64,000 nucleotides of DNA, from the NCBI GenBank assembly GCA_011033025.1, contig WFMF01000648.1:16508-80507 (forward strand), written 5' to 3'. This stretch comes from Beroe forskalii. Taxonomy: Eukaryota > Ctenophora > Nuda > Beroida > Beroidae. The first letter of the stretch is position 1. Every line of letters begins with the position of its first letter. Below the pieces are notes generated by a model. That model made no database searches. It had not been told where the DNA came from and was given only the letters and a program-made list of their open reading frames with translations. A program made the translations under genes and the position numbers. Below are positions 53,416-64,000 of this stretch, piece after piece.

Positions 53416-53730
53416 GGAGCTTTGAAAAAAAAAAAATAAGGTTTTGAGCCTGTAGTCCAGTGTTCGTACACTTCCAATATCCCGATTAGTGCTGTGTACG
53501 TAGCTATAATATCCCTGATTCATTTACTGCAGTACTACAAAATTAGAAGACCACCCTAAGAGAACTGAGCAGTTCAAGAAAATGTTCAACTTCGTGTATA
53601 TTCACGTAATTTCAATGCGGGTAGAATGTCATGAAAACAATGTAAAACAGCAGATTAACCTGAGGATAGGCCCATGGGTTTGATATGGCTAAAGAGATGA
53701 GGTGGAGATGAAAACCCTCCATTAATCAGG

Positions 53731-53773
53731 ATGATTGGCTTACTCTGTGTCCTGTTACCCTCCATCAGTTATG
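53731..53773 (+). CDS. ADAM10: ADAM10 copy 2 exon 1
   Basis: Identical signal-peptide exon to 32521-32563. Confidence 0.75.
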
Positions 53774-56700
53774 GTAGGTTTCCGTGATGATGATTAAGAA
53801 TTAATTTGATTAATGGCTGGAAAATTTATTTCATGAATTCATGTGAAATCTACGTAGATGTCGCAAGTTTCGCGAACGCCTGAAATTTCCTCATGATCGC
53901 CATTTTTACGTACGTGATACTGATAACTGATCTAACAATATATTCACGCATGTCGCACTCACTCGCGACACCTTTGTTCCACTCTCTTCGACAATGAAAC
54001 GCGCTCACATCCCCTCAGCCGGGTGGCTGCTTTAAACATATAATAAGCTCACTCTCAGCCACTGAGTCATGTGCTGTGCACCCCGGTGTTTGGCGGTGCC
54101 TTGTGAAGCATCGTCTCTAACTGAAATAAAGGGAGGACGTCTTACAATACAATAAAATACCCTTATACAATACCAGTACGATATAATACAATCTCTTCTA
54201 CTGACAGGTCACGATTACATCAAGGCGATGCACCGTGTGCGACACAGCGAGGAAACACTGAAACACTACTCCAAAGCCCACACCTTCACTTCCCCATTCT
54301 CCTATTCCATTTCTTACAACGACAGGTAAGCTTGCAGTAAGTTACGGGAGCTGAATGTTCTCTTCTTTTGAGAGATTCTAAGTAGAAGTACTGATAATAC
54401 TTCTATTTAATTTCATCTGTCCTAATGGAAGCTCAGTTTAATGCATATCACACCAATGATATTTGCATCTCTGCAGGACGTTGGACATGCAGCTGTACCC
54501 GCCCCATCACGCAGACTCCCTGTCTACTGCATTCCTCAACTCACATACCAACCACACCCTCCTCACTGGATACATCCAGGGTCAGAGAAGTTTGGTGAAG
54601 GAGTCGTTGATGTTGCTTTAAGTTCATATTCGTGAATTCCAATTTAGGACTAAATTCACTTATATTAATCAAATTACTAATTTATGGTATTAACGATATA
54701 TTTCTACTCTTGTGAATTGTGAAATTCAAGTGTGCCCTAATTGAGGCAATTATGCTCCAAATATGCGGCATATAGTGTATATTGTATACCCCACCTATAG
54801 ATTGAAATTGATCACTTGAACAAAGTTACCAAAAACCCACAAAATTATCTATTCCAGTATTCCGCGTTACACTGCCAGTTCCATGAATTTGAAACTTCAA
54901 AATTGGGTTTGTGTATACTACAGAGAACAGCTTTAATATAAAACTTTAATATTGATATTGAACACTTGAAAGTAGTCATCAAAAACTCACATAATGATTA
55001 TTATTCCATGTTACACTGCCAGTTCTTTGAACTTGAAACCCCAGAATGGGGTATGGGGAATGTGTTCCCACATAATTTGCCACCCTAATTGTCACACACA
55101 CTCACTGCAGGTCAGCCAGACTCGGAAGTGTACGGTCACTTCACGAGAGAAGGGGTATTCAGTGGTGTGGTCTACACAGCCCAGGAAACCATTCACATCG
55201 AACCTTCCCACAGATTCGGAGATACGTCCTCTCACAATGTAAGGAAATTGGAACACTTTTACGGAGTCAATTGTATGCGTAGCATGCATTGACTATTCTA
55301 CTATTGACTCGAATTTATTCAAAACGTTTAACACGTCTTGAGTAGTTGAGAGTTGAGACATGAGAGAATAATTACAGCTGAGGGGCCAGCTGAGCTAAAG
55401 AGTTCAAAATTAGAAATTATGTGTTGAGCGTCACACTCATAATTTCAAAATGTGAAAATACTGTCGTTCAATATAAATTCAGTCTCTTGAATCATGTGAA
55501 AAGGCTAAACATCAGATACATGTTATCCTGCTGATTGCCGTATCTCACTACAAGTTTTCCTGCCATATCTCATCACTGCCTCTGTAGGTAGTGTACCACA
55601 AGTCAGACGTGGAGTTCAGCAAGGTCTTCCCACACATCCAGTCTACGTCAGCTAACCCCGTGTTTACTCTTCCCCTGAACCAGACCAACACTCACAGGAC
55701 TAAAGATGGGGGTATCTCCTACACTAAGTGAGCTACTTTCTAAATCTCATTACCGTTCTCGAGACATATAATATAGTTATGTGGAACGAAAATTTGGGAC
55801 TTTACGGAGAAATAAATCAATAATTTCTAACCTCCGAAATTTCTAAGTTCTAACCTCCAAATTTCTAACCTCCAAAATTTCTAACCTCCAAAATTTCGAT
55901 CCCAGAATTACGGTCCCTCGTGAATATATGTCTCATTATAAGGTATATATAGTTTGTGGTATTGATACGTAGTGGATTGTGATTTTAAAGTTTACCAATC
56001 AGGGGTACTGTACTTACTAATGTCAACTGAATTACCTGCCTTATAAACGCCTGTGACGTACCCCTGGATCAGAGTTGTGCAAAAATCGTGAAAAGTTCGG
56101 CGTATTGGCTCCAGAAAAATACGTATCGTATTTTTGCCGCACTTTTAAAAAATACGTATTTTACAAAGTAAAAACCTTGTCGTGAATCAGGAGGAGTGGT
56201 ATTCCGAAGAGGAAGCGTACGTGTCCAGTGTACCTGGTGTCAGACCACCTGTTCTTCAAGGAGATGGGAGGGGGAGACGAACAGGCCACCCACAACGAAC
56301 TCATCCTACACCTTCATGTGAGTAGGGAGTCACTTAGTGATTTCACGCTTAGGGTTATTGAATAAGAGTCGCATGATTACAATTAGTGAGTACTTTATTT
56401 ATTATTTTTTTACTAAATGGTCCTGGTACAAATGGAAACGATGCGAAGCCCTAAGGAAGTAAGGAGTCGGTTAGTACACAGTCTCCATTCTTCTCGAGTA
56501 CTTGCCTACTTACTTAGTCCCCTTGCTTTGGTAAGGTGACGAAGTATGCCGAGTTTTTGACTCTCTGAAAGTTCCTATAAACACCCTGCGCACGTGGGGT
56601 GGACACCTTTGCTAGTACTTTGTGCGCAGGTAGCGACGAGTTGCCAATTAGAACAACGTTCCTGTTCGAAAAACGACAAAAGAGTCAAAATTTCTCTTAA

Positions 56701-59700
56701 AACTTGCATGGAATCAATAGAGGAAAGTCTCAGCTATCCAGAGATATAAGGATCATCTGGGAACTCCAATCACAACGTTCGCAAAGTCTCATTATTTACA
56801 AATGTTGAAAACGTCGAGTTCCAATTGCGCGTGAACATTGATTGATTGACGAGCTTGTGAGGCCTAATTCAAAAAAGAAGATGGACTTTCAGTGTAGAAT
56901 AGATTTATCTAGGCATTACAAAAAACCCCATGTCGATAGCTCAAAAAATGTAGGAGCCTTAGGGATTGCCAGTCAATTGTTGGAAAAAGCACACAGTTGT
57001 GCTATTTCGTGGGGTGGACAAGCGTGGGGTGGACAACGCGCGCGCGCAATTTAAAACGCCAGACTCTTGTTTGCCAAAATAGCGAGAGACCCTTGTCCAC
57101 CCCACCGTCGTTAACAGTGATACCATTTCAGATTTCCTGCAAGTGTGGCAACCGGCAGTGATTCGATAAGGAGCAACAAACTTATTCTTTGTTTCAACAG
57201 TAGTACCGGTGACATTGACAATGAGTATAAAATCGAAGTAGATGCTTTTGTCAATTTCATTTTTTAAGTTATGTTATCAATGACTACTAACAAGTTATCA
57301 TATAATATGCGCACACGTCATCACTGGATGGTGATGCAGTGTACCTACTTAGATTTAGAATGTAATGTACATTGTACACCCTTTAGTACATTAAACAGTG
57401 TGGCGGTACTTCAGTACAACATTCATGATTTTCACAAAACTCAATAGCAGGGTGTTTATCTCGTGATTGTACACAACTAATTATGCGATGTAATTATGAA
57501 AAGTAACATTTTCAGGCAGGGGTGCCGATGAGCCAATGGGACTTCAACAGCAACGTGGTGATGAAGGTACATTCAAGGCATTTCACATGAATAAGATTAC
57601 GTACAGAGCAGGCTATAGGTACAATACACTCTATATAAGGTGAGCAAATGTATATCTATATACAAGCATGCTGATCACATGGCTTTGTCCCATATCATAG
57701 TATATACATCCATAGCAACCACACGAGTTCCCATAGCAACCGACCTAAAATTGAAGATTTTTGGTATTTTTGACATTTAGATCTAGGCCACATTTTCTGC
57801 TTTGATTACTCATCATACAGGATAGATATAATTTCGATTTTGTGAAAAGTTTCAGTAATCATGACCATTCAATTTCGAGATTTTCAGGTTGCTATTCACT
57901 TTCTCAGCAACCACACGAGTTTCCATAGCAACCGGATTTAAAATTCAAGGATTTACACTTAAATAAGTCCCAAATTCCACCCAAGAAGATTACATCGAAC
58001 ATGCATTGAACCCCTATTGAGCTAGATTAACTGTATTTGAACATTTTGTATTGTCTACTACCCTTTATATCAACAATAGCATTGAAATGAATGGCAATTA
58101 GCGAGTTTTTCCCAAATTTTTCCATTTTGAGTTCGGTTGCTATGGAAAATTGTGTGGTTGCTATGAAAGTCACAGCAACCTGAAAATCTCAATATTCAGC
58201 GTTGACTGGTCATGATTACTGAAACCCTTCACAAAATCGAAATATCTATCCTGTATGATGAATTATCAAAACAGAAAATGTGGCTAAATCTAATGTCAAT
58301 AATGCCAAAATCTTCAATTTTTTGGCATTTTAGGTCGGTTGCTATGGGAATTTCTGTGGTTGCTATGGATGTCATAGCAACCTAGAAATCTCAGAATTCG
58401 CCATACAATTTAAAGAATATTTTTACAGAATCGAAATATCGGCTGTATTTTTCGGATGATCAAAAAAGTAAAAGGGGTCAAGACTTTTGGCGCACCCTGT
58501 GATATATATCACATAATACATGGTGTAAATATATGGACCAATTCTATATTGGTAAACTGGTTGGTTATATCATTTATGAATGATATAACCAACAGCTCAA
58601 ATATTTTTGATTTCTCCATTTATGCTGATGATACCTGTCTCACGCTTAAAATTGAATCTGAAAAGTATGATGAAACCATGAGGCATGAATTGAAGCATAT
58701 AGTTGACTGGTTTAGTAGCAACGAGCTCCTACTTAACTTCTCCAAAACTGAATATCTATTATTTTGGCCGCATTTTAATAAATGCTATGATAAGGGTGAA
58801 CTTGACCTAACTGATATGCACTCGGCGTTGCCGCAGTTTCTTTTGAAGATCCATTTCTACGAACCAGGTGATCCCAGTCCTGCTGAATTAAATAAAAAAG
58901 GAGAATTTGTCATGCATGAAATTACTAAAGTGTGTCCCAAACTGATGATTGAAGAGTTCATAAGAATGCCAGATGATTCCCAGATAAATGAACCGTACTA
59001 TGTTAAGTATCTAGGTGTTAACTTTGATAACAAACTTAAATTTAAACATCACATTAATATATTAAGTACCAAAATAAACCGCATTGTTGGAATTTTATGA
59101 AATGTGATCATCTTAACCACAAATCAAAAAACCATTTACCATGCTTTTGTAGAGTCCCACTTAAACTATGGTATCATGGCATGGGGCGCCCCTTTCGCCA
59201 AAAATTTTATTAGTAAAATAAAATCCTGAAACTGTTCCCGAAATATTCTTAAACCACCGACAAGTACCCAGAATAAAGTTATCAGGGCAATTTTAGGAAA
59301 CCAAAAATATGATAAAATTACCCAAAATTATACCAGTAATACCCCTTTATATTCGAACTTAGGGAGTATTAAAAAATTCGTGACCTCTACTACTTTAATC
59401 TCTGCTGCCTGGCATACGACTATTTTATGATATGGGCTTTCCGGATAAAATAGCGGAAAGCTTTGTCAAAGGTCAGATGTATCCTCTGGCCGGCAACTCG
59501 TAGAACAAATATTGACCTACACTGTGATACACCCGCCTATCTTCAACTTTACTAAACCAAGTACTGCAGCTTCTCTTATGTGGAATTCTCTCCCTAGTGA
59601 CTTGAGGTTATTGAAAACTAAACATAACTTTAAAGATAAACTTAAAAAATAACTTGTTATCCAGATATGACTCTTAATTAAATATTGATATTGCTATCTA

Positions 59701-62700
59701 TAAATAATATATCTTATTATCCAATGAAACTCTTCTGATCTAACAATTTTTACCATATAATCATCATCTCTTGGTCTGTGCAATGTGACGTTAATTTGGG
59801 TGCGCTGTACCGGGAACGCTTCTGTTAGAAGACAGCTATTAATCCGTTAACACTTTCATATCACTTTTCACCAACACAATTTTTCGAAAATTTCTCATGT
59901 ATTTACCTTTTATTCTTCTAAAATATATACAGCCAATTGTTGCAACCATGATGAGTTAACCGGATTTAATAATTTAATTGGATGATTCAAGAAAATTTAG
60001 TTAATAGTTTATAACTATATTATTCAATGTTTACTATTTGAAAAGTGATATTGTCAACTATATTTTCTAATAAAATTTTCAATTTCAATTTCAAAAATTT
60101 TGGCAGAATTTCTGCATGTACAATTATACAGTATACACACAGTGCTGGTCAAGTAATCGGTACTGACTTCAAAGTGTGTAGTGTACGTCATCAATGGATA
60201 GCGATGCAATGAACATGATGTATTTTACAGTGACAATTTAAGAATGTGTTTCAGTACTTCAGAACAACATTCACGCTGTACAAAACCACAACATTATATT
60301 GCACTTTTTGTTCATTTCATTATGCCCTTAAATTTTTCTTTAAGTGTTAAAGTTGGTCCGTCAGTTAATCCGTTGATTTGCACCTTTCAGAAATAGTAAT
60401 TATTTATTTAATTTAATAAACGGACATTAGTTTGCTTATTGCAATTTTTCGCTTTTAATTCGGTAGAACTTCCAGCCATACTTTGTAAAATGTTAATGGT
60501 TGTATCAAGACCATGCCAATTAAGTCATTTGATCGTTATCAAATGTATTTCATGAAGTGTTGATTCCGGCATGTGATAGATGTAATAATCTATGTTTAAA
60601 TTTCGCATCAGTCACATTTATATTTTATATACCTATCTAACTACAAACTAGGACAGATCAAGTTTTCAATAATACCGAGTTGACGGGGTTTTAAGGGTAA
60701 CATTTAAAAAGCATGAACCCAGAAAAGAATTTAAATCAATTTGAATATCTGTGTTAAAATCTGCGACTGCAACTTATCAAAAATGTGCCGAATTTCATTG
60801 ATAAAATTGGTATTTCGTTAGAAATGGCACAAATGGGGGTCAGTAGGGGGTTCACCCATGGGGTCAGTGGGGGGTTCACCAGGGGTCAGCTGGGGGTCGA
60901 TATTGATTCATTTTAAGATAGATTTTGAAGTTCAAGTCGTCAAAATTGGGTTCCTAAGAGGTTTTTACGATCAAATTGGTAGATGTGATCCATGTATACA
61001 ATCAGAAAGGAAAATAACATATTATTGTGATTTGTGTGCAGCGTGAATGTTGTATTGAAGTACCGAAACAGATATTTGTTTTAGTTCTTTCTGAGTAGAC
61101 TCAATTAGAAGCAGTTTTTCAAATTACTTGGAGCTCATTAAACTGCTTGTAATTGAGTCACCAACTCAGAAAGAATTAAAAATTTTGAAATATACCTAAG
61201 GGCTAAGTTATCATGAGACTCAGAAACAGCGCACTGCTACTAAAGTACTAGCGTTGAATGGTCGCGATTACCTAATGAAACTTTTTCACAAAATCGAAAT
61301 TATATCTATCCTGTATGATGAGTAATCAAACAGAAAAAATGTGGCCTAGATCTAAATGTCAAAAATACCAAAAATCTTAATTTTTAAGATTAGGTTTGCT
61401 ATAAGGAACTCGTGTGGTTGCTATGGATATATACCTATGATATGGGACAAAAACCATGTGATCAGCATGCTTGTATATAGATATACATTTGCTCACCTTA
61501 TATAGAGTGTATTGTACCTATAGCCTGCTCTGTGCGCAATCTTATTCATGTGAATGCCTTTGAATGTACCTTCATCACCGTTGCTGTTGAAGTCCCATTG
61601 GCCCATCGGCTTCTGCCTGAAAATGTTACTTTCATAATTATTATCGCATAATTGGTTGTGTACAATCACGAGATTAACACCTGCTATTGAGTTTTTGTGA
61701 AAATCATAGATGTTGTACTGAAACCGCCACACTGTTTAATGTACTAAAGGGGTACAATGTACATTACATTTAAATCTAAGTAGTACACTGCATCACCATC
61801 CAGTGATGACGTGTGCTGTATATATATTATATGATAACTTGTTAGTAGTCATTGATAACATAACTTAAAATAAATTGACAAAAGCATCTACTTCGATTTT
61901 TTATACTCATTGTCAATGTCACCAGTACTACTGTTGAAACAAGAATAAGTTTGTTCCTTATCGAATCACTGCCGGTTGCCACGCAGGAAATCTGAAATGG
62001 TATCACTGTTAACGACGGTGGTGGACAAGGGTCTCTCATATTTGGCAAACAAGAGTCTGGCGTTTTAAATTGCGCGCGCGTTGTCCACCCCACGCTTGTC
62101 CACCCACGAAATAGCACAACTGTGTGCTTTTTTCCAAATTCTGACTGGCAATCCTAAGGCTCCCTACATTTTTGAGCTATTGACATGGGGTTTTTGTAAT
62201 GCCTAGATAAATCTATTCTACACTGAAAGTCCATCTTCTTTTTGGAATTAGGCCTCACAAGCTCGTCAATCAATCAATGCTCACGCGCAATTTGGAACTC
62301 GACGTTTTTCAACATTTGTACATAATGAGACTTTTGCGAACGTTGTGATTGAGTTCCCAGATGATCCTTATATCTCTGGATAGCTGAGACTTTCCTCTGA
62401 AATGATTCCATGCAAGTTTTAAGAAAAATTTGACCCTTTTGTCGTTTTTCGAACAGGAACGTTGTTCTAATTGGCGACTCGTCGCTACCTGCGCACAAAG
62501 TACTAGCAAAGGTGTCCACCCCACGTGCGCAGGGTGATAAAGGAAATTATGAAACTTTAAGATATAGGTGTGGTTTCTGGGGGCGCTGCTTCCAGGAGCC
62601 AGACATTGTTTCCGAGAGTGACTCTCGTTGCAAATCATGAAATTCTAGGGTACAATCTAAATCTTGGCTGTATAATCACATTCGTCGCAATAGCAATGTC

Positions 62701-63497
62701 CTGTACGGAGCCCCTCAGTTTCGATTCCTTGTTTAACATGCCGTACAGCAAGATCTATTAATTGAGTTCACCATGGTTGAAGCATACCAGACAATCTTCA
62801 TTAGTACTACGACGAAAGTTGGCTTTGTCTCTCTGTCTTTGGAAATGTTTCCTTGTGTTTGACAATTGATGCTCACACAGTACTATTTAATTTCCAATTT
62901 GATGTTATATAAGCTAGTTTCTTAATTTAAAAAAACTTCATCAGTCATTCGAGTTTCTTCATTTTTTACAACATTCAGGGCCACGTTACTTATTTCTTGA
63001 TAATCTACTAGGCTAAGTTATTTGACAGGAAAGCTGTCCCCCCACTGTAAAAATTGTTGCAGAAGATATTCCGATCCACTGACTTTAACGAAGATGGGGT
63101 GAACGACAACGTGGGCTTCAGTGTCGCAAACATCTCCATTCTCAAGGAAAACACCGCTCAAAACAAGTTCAGTGGTTAGTACGTTAGTAGTGACTCACAT
63201 AATTACATCATTAAGTAAACATCTCCATTCTGAAGGAAAACAAGGCTCAAAACAAGTTCAGTGGTTAGTACGTTAGTTGTGAATGAAATAATTACATCAT
63301 TACATCTAGAACAAGTTCTCTGCTTTGTTTTGAATTTCAATCATGATGAATTCTAGCAACTAGAATGTCCAAATGAAATCAGCATCTCCGAAGAATTAAC
63401 CCTATCTGTGCTGTCCCATTGTCACTTCACGGTTCCTCCAGATAATGTGATAGAAGTTAAAGAGTTCCTTGACCGATGGAGCGAGTATAACCCACGA
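53731..63497 (+). CDS. ADAM10: ADAM10/Kuzbanian-type metalloprotease, copy 2 (partial, 5' exons)
   Basis: Exons 53731-53773, 54208-54325, 54477-54580, 55111-55238, 55588-55727, 56191-56317, 63063-63174 and 63442-~63497 repeat copy 1 exons 1-8 with few changes. The encoded signal peptide, prodomain and KRKR site are intact. Exon 6 here has a proper acceptor (GTGAATCAG) where copy 1 does not, and exon 7 a better one (TTGTTGCAG). Intron 6 is expanded to 6.7 kb by a foldback element. In exon 8 an extra C (AACCCACGAT) shifts the frame and similarity then stops at CGATG, just before a stretch of poor sequence, so it is unclear whether the copy is broken or misassembled. Catalytic exons, if present, lie beyond the window. 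Confidence 0.8.
54208..54325 (+). CDS. ADAM10: ADAM10 copy 2 exon 2
   Basis: As copy 1 exon 2, with SS to TS in HTFTSPFSYS. Confidence 0.85.
54477..54580 (+). CDS. ADAM10: ADAM10 copy 2 exon 3
   Basis: As copy 1 exon 3; donor GTCAGA instead of GTGAGA. Confidence 0.85.
55111..55238 (+). CDS. ADAM10: ADAM10 copy 2 exon 4
   Basis: As copy 1 exon 4, synonymous changes only as far as I can see. Confidence 0.9.
55588..55727 (+). CDS. ADAM10: ADAM10 copy 2 exon 5
   Basis: As copy 1 exon 5. Confidence 0.85.
56191..56317 (+). CDS. ADAM10: ADAM10 copy 2 exon 6, furin site
   Basis: Acceptor GTGAATCAG, then R-S-G-I-P-K-R-K-R as in copy 1. Ends CTTCAT|GTGAGT. Confidence 0.9.
57690..58400. repeat. Nested inverted repeat with GGTTGCTATGG motifs
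   Basis: About 57690-57960 and 58120-58400 are imperfect inverted copies, including CCATAGCAACC/GGTTGCTATGG pairs and ATCATACAGGATAGATAT/ATATCTATCCTGTATGAT. The left arm overlaps the end of the foldback element's left terminus, so the terminus itself has been inverted and duplicated. Confidence 0.75.
58456..60098 (+). mobile_element. LINE reverse transcriptase 3' fragment inside the foldback element
   Basis: One frame carries FMNDITNSSNIFDFSIYADD and TCLTL, IVDWFSSNELLLNFSKTEYL, then YVKYLGVNFDNKLKFKHHIN, the RT motifs from the YADD box onward. After a stop (59098), frames continue AFVESHLNYGIMAWGAPFAK and LWNSLPSDLRLLKTKHNFK, the usual LINE C-terminus. The 3' end is a TTTCAA-type microsatellite at about 60075-60098. 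It has stops and frameshifts, so it is a relic; a third LINE family by its sequence. Confidence 0.8.
60099..61254. other. Interior of the foldback element
   Basis: AT-rich with no coding. A GGGGGTTCACC / GGGGTCAG(T/C) repeat lies at about 60836-60898, and a CTGAGTAGACTCAATTAGAAGCAGTTT hairpin-like stretch at about 61090-61170. Confidence 0.4.
62652..62920. other. Segment present in copy 2, absent from copy 1
   Basis: About 265 bases between CTAGGGTACAA and GTTTCTTAATTTAAAA, where copy 1 (36773) joins directly. Either a deletion in copy 1 or an insertion here; no termini seen. Confidence 0.6.
63063..63174 (+). CDS. ADAM10: ADAM10 copy 2 exon 7
   Basis: Starts [12 protein letters not shown] after TTGTTGCAG, two codons shorter than copy 1. 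A partial second copy of its last 47 bases plus donor follows at 63217-63263. Confidence 0.8.
63217..63263 (+). repeat. Partial duplicate of exon 7 end plus donor
   Basis: AAACATCTCCATTCT..AAGGAAAACA..GCTCAAAACAAGTTCAGTG and GTTAGTACGTTAG repeat the end of exon 7 (63128-63187) with a few substitutions; about 89 bp apart. Confidence 0.8.
63442..63497 (+). CDS. ADAM10: ADAM10 copy 2 exon 8, broken or misassembled
   Basis: Starts as copy 1 exon 8 ([17 protein letters not shown]). An inserted C then changes the frame, and similarity is lost after ACGATG. Confidence 0.6.
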
Positions 63498-63499
63498 TG

Positions 63500-64000
63500 C
63501 CGGTTTTTCTTTCACTAACCAGATTTGAAGTGGTTTCCAGGTTTTCTTGTTTCCCCTGTTGAAGAGTTGAAAAAAGGGAATAATTTATTTTACTTCAAGG
63601 CCCCCAAATTTTGTGTGAATTTGACCAGGGCAGTACGTGGGATGGGTATGAGACTTTTGCTTCCCTGAAAAAAACCATTTAGTCTAAAGTTTTTGAAAAA
63701 ATCAATAATATGATAAGGTCTAATTTTTAAAAGGGGTTAAATGTAAAATCTGTAACAACCCCAAAATTTTTCCCGATCTAAACCTTTTAAATTTTAGCAG
63801 AACCGACCCCAATGCCCCCCCGCCTTTTTAAAAACTACCCCTTTCAAACAGAACACAGTAATGTGTTAAAACAAAAGGCCTCAGAAAATCTAAAAGTTTT
63901 TTCTTTGTGATCAGAAAAAAAAAATAATGATAATTTAAATCGATGCCTCTTCCTTGGGGGAAAAGGGGGCCCAAAAAAAAAATTCCCCTGCAATCCCCTC
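63500..64000. other. Probable low-quality consensus at the window end
   Basis: The sequence follows copy 1 (37440-37830) only in a distorted way, with dropped and stretched bases (CCCCCCCGCC, AAAAAAAAAA, GGGGGAAAAGGGGG). This is typical of poorly corrected sequence. Do not infer gene loss from it. Confidence 0.65.

Larger units (their letters stand above)
56582..62536. mobile_element. 5,955-bp foldback element with about 1.3-kb inverted termini
   Basis: Both ends start CACCCTGCGCACGTGGGGTG, and the match continues with few differences for about 1.3 kb (about 56582-57885 against 61255-62536). Flanked by a 5-bp direct repeat ATAAA (56577-56581, 62537-62541). The unoccupied site is in copy 1 (CCTATGAAAAAGGAAATT at about 36650). 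The termini and 5-bp duplication do not let me name a superfamily with confidence: Transib also has CAC ends and 5-bp duplications, but without coding sequence this cannot be tested. The interior holds a LINE fragment and a nested palindrome. No transposase found. Confidence 0.85.
53433..64000 (+). repeat. Right copy of the tandem ADAM10 duplication
   Basis: Homologous to 32216-37900 after the A-rich run. It lacks the giant microsatellite and the 486-bp MITE and carries a 5,955-bp foldback insertion. Continues past the right edge. Confidence 0.9.

Noticed and set aside
1..64000. tRNA, rRNA or snRNA genes
   Set aside because: I looked for A/B-box pairs and for conserved rRNA or snRNA motifs by eye and saw none I could support.

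Overview
The window is animal nuclear DNA with spliced genes (GT-AG introns, phased exons), AT-rich introns, several non-LTR retrotransposons, many short inverted-repeat elements and large satellite-like arrays. The best clue to the source is an intronless 209-residue EF-hand protein at 20487-21116. It has the N-terminus, EF-hand layout and Tyr-terminated C-terminus of ctenophore (comb jelly) Ca2+-regulated photoproteins. I infer a luminous ctenophore; the species cannot be fixed from the sequence alone.

Left part (1-15 kb). A minus-strand BTB/POZ gene runs off the left edge (exons 1573-1815 and 1-1183). About 8 kb of AT-rich DNA follows with several MITE-like inverted-repeat elements, one of them hAT-like with an 8-bp target duplication. 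Two converging terminal-exon candidates (10041-10219 + and 10230-10475 -) lie next to a CR1/L2-type LINE (10497-15079). Its ORF1 (PHD plus CCCH fingers) is intact, and its endonuclease/reverse transcriptase ORF2 is decayed.

Middle part (15-32 kb). A single-exon gene at 15895-17985 encodes an unusual fusion: a SAM-like domain, a long V-T-(S/T)-P-A repeat linker, a von Willebrand A domain with a MIDAS motif, and a ubiquitin-conjugating (E2) domain with its Cys in place but HCN instead of HPN. The end of the E2 fold is shifted into another frame. Next come an orphan dynamin GED exon with a frameshift, the photoprotein gene, two minus-strand C2H2 zinc-finger exons, a perfect 57-bp inverted repeat around a GTGCCC array, a six-exon plus-strand gene resembling the PRC2 cofactor AEBP2/Jing, and a decayed minus-strand LINE.

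Right part (32-64 kb). This is a tandem duplication of an ADAM10/Kuzbanian-type membrane metalloprotease. Copy 1 (32521-51587) can be assembled from signal peptide to cytoplasmic tail in 14 exons (about 690 residues). Copy 2 starts at 53731 and decays near 63497. Comparing the copies dates several events: an 820-bp pentanucleotide expansion and a 486-bp TA-flanked MITE occur only in copy 1, and a 5,955-bp foldback element with about 1.3-kb inverted termini occurs only in copy 2. The introns of copy 1 also hold an antisense intronless ORF, three tandem hairpins, a 28-bp palindromic minisatellite of about 4.3 kb, a 3.5-kb nearly G-free C/T/A tract that ends exactly at a splice acceptor, and a 58-bp triplication of another acceptor. 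Two stretches (41830-42830 and 63500-64000) look like poor-quality consensus rather than real sequence.
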